Assembly (NCBI GenBank): GCA_002309655.1
Contig: DBXM01000050.1
Location: forward strand, 58,021-74,772
Length of the DNA: 16,752 bases
Source: Mageeibacillus sp. UBA1212
GTDB taxonomy: Bacteria > Bacillota > Clostridia > UBA1212
Direction of reading: 5' to 3'
Positions 1 through 8,559 of this stretch are shown one piece after another (position 1 is the stretch's first letter; every line of letters starts with the position of its first letter). The position numbers and the translations under genes were made by a program. The notes beneath the pieces are model-generated. The model made no database searches and was not told the DNA's origin. It saw nothing but the letters and a program-made list of their open reading frames with translations.

Positions 1-24
1 TTTATGCATAAGTGCCGATTTTTC

Positions 25-53
25 TTTACTTTGCGGCGCCGGAAACGTATAAT
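25..53 (+). promoter_or_regulatory. sigma-A-type promoter of the glycosidase operon
   Basis: TTTACT (25-30) and TATAAT (48-53) are separated by exactly 17 bases, placing the start of transcription near 60 and leaving a leader of about 60 nt before the first gene. The spacer contains GGCGCC at 35-40, in the same register as in the promoter at 11501-11529. Hexamers and spacing are seen; use in vivo is inferred. Confidence 0.75.
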
Positions 54-123
54 ATCATTAATCAAAAACACTCAGGAAGCGGCGGAAAAGACGCCCGCGA
101 AACGGTAATTAAAGGAAGAGAAC

Positions 124-1668
124 ATGCACGACATTTTTACTGTAGACGGCAATCTTTTTGCGGCTGCGGACCCGAACGCGGCGCGGAACGTTTTTCGCGA
201 GCGGCTCAAGACCCCCGCGTGCAAAGAAGAACTGCCGGATTTTAAGGAGGCTCTCAAAAAGCTGCCGGAGCCGGTCTGGGAGGGCCACGAAAACGTTCTT
301 GAGACGTACCGGCGCACCTGGGAGATCGCTTTCGGCAACCTGAGGAAGGCGAAGCGCGAGGCGGGGTTTGTTTCAGATTTTATCGACACCGCGTTCAACG
401 GGTTCCTGTTCATGTGGGACTCGTCGTTCATTGTGATGTTCGGGAAGTACGGCGCGGCGGCGTTCAACTTTCAGCAGACCCTTGACAACTTCTACGCGCA
501 CCAGCACGCGGACGGTTTTATCTGCCGGGAAATCTGCGAGAGCATGATGCGGGAACAGTTTTCACGCGACGACCCCGCTTCGACAGGGCCGAACGTGCTG
601 CCGTGGGCCGAGTGGGAATACTACAGAACCACCGGCGACGATTCGAGGCTGAAGGACATTTTCGACCCGCTGGTCGGATACCACAGATGGCTGATGCTGA
701 ACCGTTCCTGGCCGGACGGAACGTACTGGAGCTGCGGGCTTGCGTGCGGAATGGACAACCAGCCGCGGACAAGTCCGGGCTACAACCCGGTGGTCTCCCA
801 CGGACACAGCGCGTGGATCGACGCCTGCGCGCAGCAGTACCTGAGCGGCAGAATTCTCCTTAAAATAGCGAAAATCATCGGTCGCGAGAACGAGGTGGAA
901 TTCTTGAAAGACGAGTCGGAATTCCTGAAAAAGACGATAAATCAAACGATGTGGAGCGAGAATGACCGGTTCTACTACGACCGGAGGCGGGACGGAAGCC
1001 TTTCGGGCGTGAAGACGGTCGGGGCGTACTGGACGCTGCTGGCGGATATCGTTCCTGAGGAGAGGAAGGCGGGCTTTATCGCGCACCTCGACGACCCGGA
1101 TGAGTTCAGGCGGCCGAACCGCGTGCCGACGCTTGCCGCGAACGACCCGCATTACGACCCGAACGGCGGCTACTGGCTCGGCTCGGTGTGGGCTCCGACG
1201 AACTACATGATTCTGAAGGGACTCGAGGCTCAGAAGACCCCAACGGCGGAAAAGCTGGCCTTTGAGATCGCGAGCTGCTACCTTAAGAACGTGGTCGAAG
1301 TGTTCGGGAAAACGGGAACGCTCTACGAGAATTACGCGCCCGAGCATGCGGGGCCGGGCGTTCCCGCGAAGGACGAATTCGTGGGCTGGACAGGGCTTGC
1401 GCCGATTTCGGTTCTGTTTGAGTACGTGTTCGGGATCAGGCCGTTCGCGCTGGAGGACCGTATTGAGTGGCACCTGAATCTCAAAGAGGCCCACGGGATC
1501 CGCAGGTATCCTTTTAAAGGCGGCTTCGTGACGCTGCTGGCGGGCGAAACTCCCGAAGATGGCGGGCTGCCGGAATTTACGCTGGAATCCACGGTCCCGG
1601 TGACGGTGGAAATTCACGCCGGCGATAAAATTATAGAAAAAAGACTCAATCCGGAGGAAACAATATGA
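124..1668 (+). CDS. GH63/MGH1-like (alpha/alpha)6 glycoside hydrolase
   Basis: A 514-aa protein without signal peptide, so probably cytosolic. It has the pattern of the GH63/GH37/mannosylglycerate-hydrolase-like toroid enzymes: FMWDSSF (residues 96-102), LPWAEWEYY (159-167), CGMDNQPR (208-215, with Asp211 as the likely general acid), GGYWLGSVWAPTNYM (348-362) and YENYAPE (401-407, which should hold the catalytic base). These enzymes invert alpha-linked gluco- or manno-oligosaccharides or glycosides such as mannosylglycerate; the substrate cannot be read from the sequence. The start is set by AGGAAGAG at 113-120. The stop overlaps the start of the GH38 gene (ATGA), so the two are translationally coupled and probably act on the same glycan. 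Trehalase or glucosidase specificity is an alternative. Confidence 0.85.
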   Translation: MHDIFTVDGNLFAAADPNAARNVFRERLKTPACKEELPDFKEALKKLPEPVWEGHENVLETYRRTWEIAFGNLRKAKREAGFVSDFIDTAFNGFLFMWDSSFIVMFGKYGAAAFNFQQTLDNFYAHQHADGFICREICESMMREQFSRDDPASTGPNVLPWAEWEYYRTTGDDSRLKDIFDPLVGYHRWLMLNRSWPDGTYWSCGLACGMDNQPRTSPGYNPVVSHGHSAWIDACAQQYLSGRILLKIAKIIGRENEVEFLKDESEFLKKTINQTMWSENDRFYYDRRRDGSLSGVKTVGAYWTLLADIVPEERKAGFIAHLDDPDEFRRPNRVPTLAANDPHYDPNGGYWLGSVWAPTNYMILKGLEAQKTPTAEKLAFEIASCYLKNVVEVFGKTGTLYENYAPEHAGPGVPAKDEFVGWTGLAPISVLFEYVFGIRPFALEDRIEWHLNLKEAHGIRRYPFKGGFVTLLAGETPEDGGLPEFTLESTVPVTVEIHAGDKIIEKRLNPEETI

Positions 1669-4166
1669 ACAAGACTCTTTACCTGGTATCGAACGCACAC
1701 CTTGACCCTGTCTGGCAGTGGGAATGGGAGGAAGGGGCCGCGGCGGCGGTCTCGACCTTCAGGACCGCCGCCGCTTTCTGCAGGGAGCGGGACAATTACA
1801 TTTTCTGCCACAACGAGGCGGCCCTTTACGAGTGGGTCGAGGAGTACGAGCCGGCCCTTTTCGAGGAAATCAAAGCCCTCGTCAACGAAGGCAAATGGAT
1901 AATAATAGGCGGCTGGTACATTCAGCCGGACTGCAACATGCCCGCGGGTGAGACGTTCGTGAGGCACGCCGTGTACGGCAGGAAGTATTTCGCGGAGAAA
2001 TTCGGCGTAATGCCGACTGTCGCCAACAGCTTTGACGCGTTCGGGCATTCCCGCGGGCTGGTGCAGATTCTCGCCAAAACCGGGTACAAATATTACATTC
2101 ACTGCAGGCCAGGCGGCGACTTTCTCGACATGCCCAACACCTACAAGTGGATCGGCTACGACGGCTCTTCTGTTATAGGAAGGCGCGAACCCCACGGCTA
2201 CGGTTCGGGTCTGGGCGCGGCGGCGGCGAAGGCCTCCTGGCTGCTGGGAATGGTTCCTGACGGCGGGAAAGGCGTTGCGCTCTGGGGTGTCGGCGACCAC
2301 GGCGGCGGCGCTTCGGCACAGGACCTGGACGCGCTGGACGAATTCATTAAGGAGGCCGCGAAAAACGGCGACACCGTCAAGCACTCCGACCTTTACGAGT
2401 ACCTGGAGACCGTCGACGAGAGCACCCTTCCCCTTTGGGAGCGCGACATCAACCCCTGGGCCGTGGGCTGCTACACAAGCCAGGCCAAGCTGAAATCCAT
2501 GTACCGCGCCCTCGAGGACATGTACTACTTCACCGAAAAGATCTGCGTGCTGGCGCGGCCCCTTCGCGAATACCCCAAAGCCGCTCTGGACGAGGCCGAA
2601 AAGGCGATGCTCTTCGCCACGTTCCACGACTACCTTCCCGGCTCCTCCGTTGAGCCCGTGGAGGCCATGGGAATCCGCCAGCTGGGTGGCGCCTACGACA
2701 AGCTGACCAAGCTTCGCACCGCCGCGTTCTTCGCGCTCTGCTCCGGCTTCAGGAAGGCCGCCCCCGACGAAATTCCGGTCATCGTGTGCAACCCGCACCC
2801 CTACGAAGCCGAGGACGTTTACGAGGCCGAGTTCATGCTCTGGGACCAGGGCTGGGGCGAGTTCTACAAGTACCCCCACGTGTTCGACGAAGACGGGAAC
2901 GAGCTCCCCTGCCAGCCCGAGAAGGAGCTTTCCAACATTCCGATCGACTGGCGCAAGCGGGTCGCTTTCAGGGCGAAAATTCCCGCCTCGTCCGCCGCGA
3001 TGTTCCTCGTGAAGTTCAAGGACGTCAAGAAGCCGCCGATCGTGGGCCTGCCGCGGGTCGGCGAGTTCCTGCGCTTCGACAACGGCCGCATGAAGGCCTA
3101 CATCTCGCTTAAGACCGGTTTGATTTCTTCCCTAATTATAGACGGAAAAGAGCTCGTCGACCCCTCTTCGGGCGGGGCTTTAAGGCTTGACGTAATTCGC
3201 GACAACTGCGACCCGTGGGGAATGACGGTGCGCGCCTACAGGGACCGGGAAGGCTCGTTCACGCTCGTGAGTGATGAAGAAGCCGCGAAATTCTGCGCCG
3301 TCGACCACCCGCTGGCTCCGGTTCGCGTCATCGAGAACGGCTCCGTCCGCACCGTGGTGGAGGCAATTTTCGGCTACAACGATTCCCGCGCGGTGGTCCG
3401 CTACAGCCTCTCCAAGCACTCCCCCGAAATCGACGTCAGCGTCCGCCTCCAGATGTACGAGAAGCAGAAAGCGGTGAAGCTCACGATTCCCGCTTCGAAC
3501 CTGGAACGCGTGCTCGGCCAAACCACCTACGGCAGCGAGCCCCTCCTCATGAACGGCGAAGAGACCGTCTCCCAGCGCTACAAGCTGATGGACGAGGGCG
3601 AAAAAGGCATCCTGATCTCCGCCCGCTCCACCTACGGTTCCTCCGTTGAAGGGAACGAGTACCGGATCACCCTGCTCCGCACCGCCGCCTACACCGCCCA
3701 CCCGCTGGGTGACCGCAAGATCCTTCCCGACGACCGGTTCATGCCCCACATCGACGTGGGCACCGGCATGTTCGACTTCCGCCTGACCCTGGGCAACACC
3801 CGCGACCTCGAGCCCCGCGCCGAACGCCTCACCCAGCTCTACTGCGAGAAGCCCTTCTCCATGTCCTTCTTCCCCTCCGGCGCCGGCGAGAAGCTCCCAC
3901 AGGGCCTCCGCCTCGAAGGCGACGACTCCATTGTCCTCACCGCCGCAAAGAAGTCCGAATACGGGGAAGGCACCGTCCTCAGGCTCTTCAACCCCACCGC
4001 CACCGAACGCACCGCGACTCTGAGCGGCGGCGTTTTCGTGAGCGGTCCGTTTGAGGTCACCGTTCCCGCCCGCGCGTTTGAGACGTACCTGGTCGAGGAG
4101 GACGGCAGCGTCAAAAACATCCCCGCCGACGAGGCCGAAACAAGGCTCCCGGTAAAGCGCGCCTGA
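1665..4166 (+). CDS. GH38 alpha-mannosidase
   Basis: An 833-aa retaining alpha-mannosidase, probably cytosolic (no signal peptide). The N-terminal barrel shows the GH38 zinc site and nucleophile: HLD at residues 12-14 (His12, Asp14), NSFDAFGHSRG at 121-131 (Asp124 the nucleophile and a metal ligand), and WGVGDHGGG at 207-215 (His212 the remaining zinc ligand). After it come the helical middle domain (roughly 270-370) and the large beta-sandwich C-terminal domain (roughly 440-800). The length fits the shorter bacterial branch of the family. GGAGG at 1653-1657 lies seven bases before the ATG, inside the end of the preceding gene. Family members trim mannose from N-glycan-like or storage oligosaccharides. 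Third codon positions become strongly C-rich in the last third of the gene, unlike its beginning. Confidence 0.95.
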   Translation: MNKTLYLVSNAHLDPVWQWEWEEGAAAAVSTFRTAAAFCRERDNYIFCHNEAALYEWVEEYEPALFEEIKALVNEGKWIIIGGWYIQPDCNMPAGETFVRHAVYGRKYFAEKFGVMPTVANSFDAFGHSRGLVQILAKTGYKYYIHCRPGGDFLDMPNTYKWIGYDGSSVIGRREPHGYGSGLGAAAAKASWLLGMVPDGGKGVALWGVGDHGGGASAQDLDALDEFIKEAAKNGDTVKHSDLYEYLETVDESTLPLWERDINPWAVGCYTSQAKLKSMYRALEDMYYFTEKICVLARPLREYPKAALDEAEKAMLFATFHDYLPGSSVEPVEAMGIRQLGGAYDKLTKLRTAAFFALCSGFRKAAPDEIPVIVCNPHPYEAEDVYEAEFMLWDQGWGEFYKYPHVFDEDGNELPCQPEKELSNIPIDWRKRVAFRAKIPASSAAMFLVKFKDVKKPPIVGLPRVGEFLRFDNGRMKAYISLKTGLISSLIIDGKELVDPSSGGALRLDVIRDNCDPWGMTVRAYRDREGSFTLVSDEEAAKFCAVDHPLAPVRVIENGSVRTVVEAIFGYNDSRAVVRYSLSKHSPEIDVSVRLQMYEKQKAVKLTIPASNLERVLGQTTYGSEPLLMNGEETVSQRYKLMDEGEKGILISARSTYGSSVEGNEYRITLLRTAAYTAHPLGDRKILPDDRFMPHIDVGTGMFDFRLTLGNTRDLEPRAERLTQLYCEKPFSMSFFPSGAGEKLPQGLRLEGDDSIVLTAAKKSEYGEGTVLRLFNPTATERTATLSGGVFVSGPFEVTVPARAFETYLVEEDGSVKNIPADEAETRLPVKRA

Positions 4167-4222
4167 CCAAAAAAACGCCGCCGAGATCCCGGCCGGCCCA
4201 TTATTATATTAGATATACATAA

Positions 4223-4267
4223 AGCGCGCCCGCCAAACGTAAAGCATGTGCGGGCGCGCTGTCTTTT
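4223..4267 (+). terminator. intrinsic terminator between convergent operons
   Basis: A perfect 11-bp stem (AGCGCGCCCGC at 4223-4233 with GCGGGCGCGCT at 4250-4260) encloses a 16-nt loop and is followed by GTCTTTT (4261-4267). It ends the GH63-like/GH38 operon. On the other strand the stem is followed by only a short T run (TTTATG), so it may work weakly for the radical SAM genes too. Nothing else is visible in 4167-4365, which is otherwise AT-rich. On the minus strand the loop carries ATGCTTTACG, similar to the core of the repeat described at 6672, 11460 and 15268. Confidence 0.75.
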
Positions 4268-4365
4268 AACAATATTCAAAACCATTAAATATTGCGATTT
4301 CTTTGCTCGATTGCGGAATACAGTTTCATTCCTTTTTAATATCGAAATAAATCCGTCTCTTTTCT

Positions 4366-5619
4366 CTACAGCTCGATTTTCTCCGGGAAAGCCTCTTTTC
4401 TCATGATTCCCCACATTTTGTCAATGTATGCGAGCGTGTAGAAATTTTCATAGTAGTGGTAGTAAAACGCCCCCTTTGGCGTCATGGTGTACGTCCCGTT
4501 TTCTTCGGTGGCGAAGCCGAGCAACTTCGCGAGATTCATCTCCGTACCGTACATTTTTTTAAGCGGAACACCGAAAAACTTTTCAAACTCCTCGCCGTCG
4601 ATCCGCGTACTGTAGGCGGTCCAGAAAAGATAATATACCATCCGCTGGCGCAGGGTAAACCTCAGGGTCAGCGACGTCGGAAGTTCCCCCCTGTCAAGCC
4701 TGCCGCAATATTCCTCTACCGAAAAAGTGTTGATCTTGAACGTATCCTTCAAAAGCGTCGTCGCGGAGCATCCAAAGCCCAGGAAATTCTCCCTCGTCAT
4801 AGACGAATACCTTGCTTCCCTTTCGTTCGAAAAAGTCCATATGGAACTGCGGGTATAGCCCTGTTCGGCGCAGTACCGCGTAATCGCGTCCAGAAGCAGC
4901 CGCTTTTCCTTTTTGGGCATGGCCTTTACGCTACTTGAAGTAAACGTGAAGTCGATGAACGGATAAATCGCGATGTGATTCGCCCCGTTTCCGAAGGCCG
5001 TGTCTATGTCCGATTTCAGATCGTCGAACGTCTGGCCGGGAAGCGCAAAAATAAAATCCATCGAAACGGTTTCAAATGGAACTTCGGCAAGCGCCTTCTT
5101 TATTGCAGCCGCGTCAATGTCCGTCCTGCCGAGAATGTGCCTGTATTTCTCCCGGAACGACTGAATTCCTATACTTATCTTGGTAACTCCGGCGTCTTTC
5201 AAGGTCCGAAGCACCTGCGGGGTTACGTTGTCCGGATGCAGTTCGACACCGATGCCTTCGGTGATAACGAAATGCTCCCTGACGGCGTCGATCACTTCCT
5301 TAAGCCTGTCCGCGGCAAGCGCAGGCGTCCCGCCCCCGAAATAAAGGCTGGTGGTCTCCTTTTTGCCCTCATGCATTCCGCCGACAAGGCGGATCTCACA
5401 GAGCAGCGCGTCTATATACCGGTCGCAGAGTTCCTTCGTGTATACGGTCTTGCAGTAGGGGCAGAAATTGCAGAGGCTTTTGCAGAAGGGAATATGTATG
5501 TACAGCCCAAGGCTGTCACAGTCCGCGAACCGAAGCACCCGGTCGTATTCATTCTTAAAAACAAACGGTCTTGTCGACCGGGTCAGCCATGCCCTTGTAA
5601 GGTTCGTAATAATACTCAT
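4366..5619 (-). CDS. HemN/HemW-like radical SAM protein
   Basis: A 417-aa cytosolic radical SAM enzyme of the coproporphyrinogen-oxidase-like branch. It shows YIHIPFCKSLCNFCPYC (residues 40-56), whose Cys46, Cys50 and Cys53 form the CxxxCxxC site for the 4Fe-4S cluster, with the extra Cys56 typical of this branch. YFGGGTPA (93-100) matches the SAM-binding loop, and SIGIQSF near 150 is another family motif. The C-terminal part resembles the winged-helix region of HemN/HemW proteins. Homologues include heme chaperones (HemW), anaerobic coproporphyrinogen oxidases and methyltransferase-like enzymes, so a role in heme is not implied. It starts 7 nt after the stop of the other radical SAM gene, with only a weak AGCGG before the ATG, which suggests translational coupling. 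The gene is visibly more AT-rich than its neighbours. Confidence 0.85.
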   Translation of the reverse strand: MSIITNLTRAWLTRSTRPFVFKNEYDRVLRFADCDSLGLYIHIPFCKSLCNFCPYCKTVYTKELCDRYIDALLCEIRLVGGMHEGKKETTSLYFGGGTPALAADRLKEVIDAVREHFVITEGIGVELHPDNVTPQVLRTLKDAGVTKISIGIQSFREKYRHILGRTDIDAAAIKKALAEVPFETVSMDFIFALPGQTFDDLKSDIDTAFGNGANHIAIYPFIDFTFTSSSVKAMPKKEKRLLLDAITRYCAEQGYTRSSIWTFSNEREARYSSMTRENFLGFGCSATTLLKDTFKINTFSVEEYCGRLDRGELPTSLTLRFTLRQRMVYYLFWTAYSTRIDGEEFEKFFGVPLKKMYGTEMNLAKLLGFATEENGTYTMTPKGAFYYHYYENFYTLAYIDKMWGIMRKEAFPEKIEL

Positions 5620-5626
5620 TTTGCCG

Positions 5627-6529
5627 CTAAATATATTTAAAGTATGTCCTCAGCATTTCGAAAACCGCCTTCGGGTTTCCTCTGAAGATCATATTGTACT
5701 CCGCAACATAGAAGTATCCGCACTCGTCGCAAAGTCCCGGCACGTCGACGCACCGTCCGCATGTCGAAACCTTTCCGTTTTCGATGACCACGCATTGGTA
5801 GCACGGAGTCGGGAAGCTGTTGTCGATCAGGTACGTAAAAGCGCATTTCAGGTTGAACACAGGGGCGCCGCTTTTCATCATCCTTTTAATGACATCGCAG
5901 CAGGCCGCCTTTTCCTCCCTCGAAAGAGCAAGCTCCCTTGTGTCCGGATAAGGCGTGTGAAAATTGAATGATACAGCGCGCACGTTTTTCGTATCGCGGG
6001 CCGCCGCGCAGACGTCTTCAACAGCGTCCTTGTTGATTCGGTTGATTGCCATATAAAAGCAGATATTGTCAGCTGCCGCGTTTTTGACGTTCTCCATAAT
6101 AGTGTCATACGTGTTTCCGCGAATCGCGTTATGGCGTTCTCTGTCCCCGTCAAGGCTGAGCATGATCAGATCCGCCTCCGGCAGGTTCAGCGGAAACATT
6201 CCGTTCGTGAAAACGACAACACTAAGGAACCCCATTTGCTTCCCTTCCGCAACAAGGTCGCGCAAGGTGTGCTCTCCGTCTCTCCAGAGAAACGTCTCGC
6301 CTCCGCAAAGAAACAGGATACGTACGCCCATATCGTAAAGAGTTTGCATATCCTCCCGAATCTTGGAGTACGGATAAATAATACCGGTAATATTGTTTAC
6401 GGAGCAGTGCTTGCATTTGAGATTGCACCTGTCCGTTACAATAACGGTCCCTATAATAGGGGCTTTCTTTTTGAGCAGAATCGTTTTGATTCCAAATCCG
6501 GTAAAGCGTATAAACGATGATATTTTCAT
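5627..6529 (-). CDS. radical SAM protein with SPASM-like three-CxxC C-terminus
   Basis: A 300-aa radical SAM protein. TDRCNLKCKHC (residues 32-42) holds the canonical CxxxCxxC (Cys35, 39, 42); CGGETF (75-80) is the GGE SAM motif; LIMLSLDGDRERHNAIRG (121-138) is typical of the SPASM/MoaA-like group. The C-terminus has three CxxC pairs (243/246, 257/260, 267/270), suited to an auxiliary iron-sulfur cluster as in SPASM or twitch domains. Such enzymes modify peptides, proteins or small molecules; the substrate is not recognisable here, and no precursor-peptide gene is evident nearby. The start is the first ATG in frame, with only GAAG a few bases upstream, so translation initiation looks weak. 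It forms a pair with the HemN-like gene 7 nt downstream. Confidence 0.82.
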   Translation of the reverse strand: MKISSFIRFTGFGIKTILLKKKAPIIGTVIVTDRCNLKCKHCSVNNITGIIYPYSKIREDMQTLYDMGVRILFLCGGETFLWRDGEHTLRDLVAEGKQMGFLSVVVFTNGMFPLNLPEADLIMLSLDGDRERHNAIRGNTYDTIMENVKNAAADNICFYMAINRINKDAVEDVCAAARDTKNVRAVSFNFHTPYPDTRELALSREEKAACCDVIKRMMKSGAPVFNLKCAFTYLIDNSFPTPCYQCVVIENGKVSTCGRCVDVPGLCDECGYFYVAEYNMIFRGNPKAVFEMLRTYFKYI

Positions 6530-6611
6530 AATGCTTCAAATGTCGGTTTAAAAACGTGCGGAAACAACATTCCCCTATTTTTAAGCGAAACACGCCGATA
6601 CTTACGCGTTC

Positions 6612-6617
6612 ATTATA
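6612..6617 (-). promoter_or_regulatory. candidate -10 box for the radical SAM pair
   Basis: A perfect TATAAT on the minus strand, 82 nt upstream of the first radical SAM start. No convincing -35 hexamer lies 16-18 bases before it (AAGTTT at the 17-bp position), so a promoter here is plausible but would need an activator or be weak. It lies between the dispersed repeat (6672-6709) and the gene. Confidence 0.4.
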
Positions 6618-6671
6618 CGCAGAAAGAACAGCTGAAACTTTCGAAGTACGTTCAAGAGCACGCAATCAGTT

Positions 6672-6709
6672 ATTCGCCGCTTGCGTAAAGAGCATTTAAT
6701 CAGCGTTTC
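6672..6709 (-). repeat. dispersed 38-nt hairpin repeat, copy A
   Basis: On the minus strand these 38 nt match copy C (15268-15305) with only four differences. The core AATGCTCTTTACGCAAGCG is also shared with copy B. CGCTG and CGGCG can pair (one G-U) around a 21-nt loop. It sits directly after the stop of the four-helix membrane protein gene and before the -10 box of the radical SAM pair, reading in the sense direction of both. The core includes an ATG (6693-6695) that opens a nine-codon frame, MLFTQAANN. Confidence 0.8.
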
Positions 6710-6715
6710 CTAAGA

Positions 6716-7495
6716 TTATTCTTTTTCAACCGGGTCCTGATCCTTAAGGAGCTCCTGCCATTCATGCTTGATCTGCTCCGAGTTGGCAGCGGCGGCTTCA
6801 TGAATTTCACCGGCTTCAGTAGCGCCCTCGTGAGCGGCTTCGTCAACCGCCTCGGGTATGTTCACTGCTTCCTCCGCATCTTCCCCGTACTCTCCGGACG
6901 CCCTTCTCGCCTTCGCCTCGTACGCCTCGATCGCCGCCTTTGCCTCCGGGGTCAGTTCCTGAGGAATCGCCTGCGCGCCGGCAGCCTTTTCGGCCTCCTT
7001 TTGAGCATTGGCCTGGCCGAGGGACTTCTTGATGAACGCGAACGACCCGAGCACCGCAAAACCGAGGCCCAGCAGCAGCGAGCCGCCGTAAGCCAGAAGC
7101 ATCTGCTTGTCTCCGAGGGCTCTCCACGCGTTGAGGAGCGCCGTAGCGTACGTAATCGGCGCGGCAATCTCGCCGGCCTCGTACATTTCACGGTACGCCA
7201 GCATCATGTCCCTCGCCATGCAGCAGTACCACGCGCCCACCAGCACCAGGAACGCGACCACCACCGAGATGATCACACCTCTTTTCGTCAGCTTGCCCGA
7301 GAATATCCGGTAGCCCTGAATCGCGCAGAACACGCCTACAAGGCCCGACAACGCGGCCAGAAAGCCGACGATGTCGAGAAGCACCCACACGGCCGCTCCC
7401 GCCAGCGAGAACAGAAACGCCCCGAGTATTCCCAGCGCCACTCTCTCTTTTTTCTCCGTTGTTTCCTGCACGACAGTATCTCTATCCTGTTCCAT
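6716..7495 (-). CDS. four-helix membrane protein with acidic Ala-rich tail
   Basis: A 259-aa protein of unknown function. The start at 7495 is chosen because GGAG (7505-7508 on the plus coordinates) lies nine bases upstream; the longer in-frame ATG at 7576 would put unlikely polar sequence first and overlap the preceding gene. After a charged N-terminus come two closely spaced hydrophobic segments (about residues 19-62), a third (about 74-92) and a fourth (about 135-157). The remaining roughly 95 residues are rich in Ala and Glu, probably cytosolic and partly helical. It is the last gene of the minus-strand operon that begins with the esterase. No family was recognised. Confidence 0.8.
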   Translation of the reverse strand: MEQDRDTVVQETTEKKERVALGILGAFLFSLAGAAVWVLLDIVGFLAALSGLVGVFCAIQGYRIFSGKLTKRGVIISVVVAFLVLVGAWYCCMARDMMLAYREMYEAGEIAAPITYATALLNAWRALGDKQMLLAYGGSLLLGLGFAVLGSFAFIKKSLGQANAQKEAEKAAGAQAIPQELTPEAKAAIEAYEAKARRASGEYGEDAEEAVNIPEAVDEAAHEGATEAGEIHEAAAANSEQIKHEWQELLKDQDPVEKE

Positions 7496-7556
7496 CGTTT
7501 TTGTCTCCTTTTCCGTGTAACGTGAATTCACCGTTACGTGTTTTGAATTTCTCATT

Positions 7557-7748
7557 TTACAATCCGGCAATAACATTCGCTATTTCCGGAGATACAATGC
7601 TCAGCAGCCCTGCCGAGATGAGAACGATTCCCGGAATCCACAGGCCGCGTTTCTTTGTCACGGCGCCGGATACCGTCAGCCCGGTTCCCGCCAGCAGCAT
7701 AAACACGCCGAGAACCTTAATAATTGTCGGAATAATTGCCAAACTCAT
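7557..7748 (-). CDS. 63-aa two-helix membrane protein
   Basis: A small hydrophobic protein with two predicted membrane helices (about residues 5-29 and 35-60) separated by TKKRG, which gives a positively charged turn likely to face the cytosol. AAGGGG lies about eight bases before the ATG, a good ribosome site. It lies 44 nt after the ThuA-like gene and 61 nt before the four-helix membrane protein in the same direction, so it is probably co-transcribed with them. No family was recognised; the size suggests a small subunit or accessory protein of its membrane neighbour, which is inference. Confidence 0.7.
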   Translation of the reverse strand: MSLAIIPTIIKVLGVFMLLAGTGLTVSGAVTKKRGLWIPGIVLISAGLLSIVSPEIANVIAGL

Positions 7749-7792
7749 TTTCTGTACCCCTTGTACGTTTTACGTTTCACATCCCGATTCTT

Positions 7793-8527
7793 TTATTTTC
7801 CTGACAGCTTGTAGTCTATGCACGGCGCGCCGTCCGGGATCTGATAGCCGAAGTCGTTCGGCACGGCCCAGTAGACCGCGTTCGTGATGATGCGCTGCAC
7901 GTATTCGTTGTAGAACGAGCGGCAGAATTCGTGGCCGGGCTGGAAGTAGAACACCTTTCCGGCGCCGCGGTAGTAGCACAGACCGGAGCGGAAAATGAAG
8001 CCGTCCTCAAACCACGATCCGAAAACGAGCTCGTCAGGTTGCGGGATGTAGAACGGCTCGCAGTAGAGTTCCTCGAAAAGCTCGAAGTGGTCGGGAATGC
8101 CTGCGGCAATCGGGTGGGCGGGAAGAAGGTTCCAGACGATTTCCTGCTGGTCCCTGCCCCAGGAGAGGTTGCCGTTGGTGCCGACGACCTCGCGGAACAC
8201 CTTGGAGTGGTGGCCGGAGTGGAGCACGATGAGACCCATTTTGCCCTTGTAGACCCTGTCGCGGATCCTCTCCACCAGCGCGTCGGGAACTTCATGATGC
8301 GCCATGTGGCCCCACCACAGCAGCACGTTCGTGCCGTTCAGGACTTCATCGGGAAGGCCGTTGTCCGGGTCGTCGAGGGCCGCGAGCCTGACGTTCAGGC
8401 GGGGTTCCTTGTCGAGGAACGACTTGATCAGGCCGTGAATACCGTCCGGGTAGATCTCCCTGCAGGCCTCCTCCAGCCGTTCGTGCCGGAACTCGTTCCA
8501 AACTGTAACATTGATTGTTTCTTTCAT
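7793..8527 (-). CDS. ThuA-like domain protein
   Basis: A 244-aa protein that matches the ThuA (trehalose utilisation, PF06283) family, which has a class-I glutamine-amidotransferase-like fold. Visible family features are the N-terminal strand INVTVWNEFRHE, the VLLWWGHMAHHEV segment, GLIVLHSGHH, the HPIAAGIPDHFEL segment and the GKVFYFQPGHE strand near the end. Family members are found with genes that oxidise or process disaccharides and glycosides, and the exact chemistry is debated. The start is supported by GAGAGG (8535-8540) seven bases upstream. It sits 32 nt after the YwaF-like gene in one operon. No Gfo/Idh/MocA dehydrogenase, its usual partner, is present in the window. Confidence 0.88.
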   Translation of the reverse strand: MKETINVTVWNEFRHERLEEACREIYPDGIHGLIKSFLDKEPRLNVRLAALDDPDNGLPDEVLNGTNVLLWWGHMAHHEVPDALVERIRDRVYKGKMGLIVLHSGHHSKVFREVVGTNGNLSWGRDQQEIVWNLLPAHPIAAGIPDHFELFEELYCEPFYIPQPDELVFGSWFEDGFIFRSGLCYYRGAGKVFYFQPGHEFCRSFYNEYVQRIITNAVYWAVPNDFGYQIPDGAPCIDYKLSGK

Positions 8528-8559
8528 GGTTAAACCTCTCTTTTCTTGTTGCGGTTAAG

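Noticed and set aside
562..1698. 378-codon open frame on the minus strand opposite the GH63-like gene
   Set aside because: It is antisense to a gene with clear catalytic motifs, is Arg/Val/Pro-rich low-complexity protein, and has no ribosome site; it results from GC-rich codon use.
6530..6715. RiPP precursor gene upstream of the radical SAM pair
   Set aside because: Only very short frames exist (for example MLFTQAANN), none with a leader/core layout or a ribosome site.
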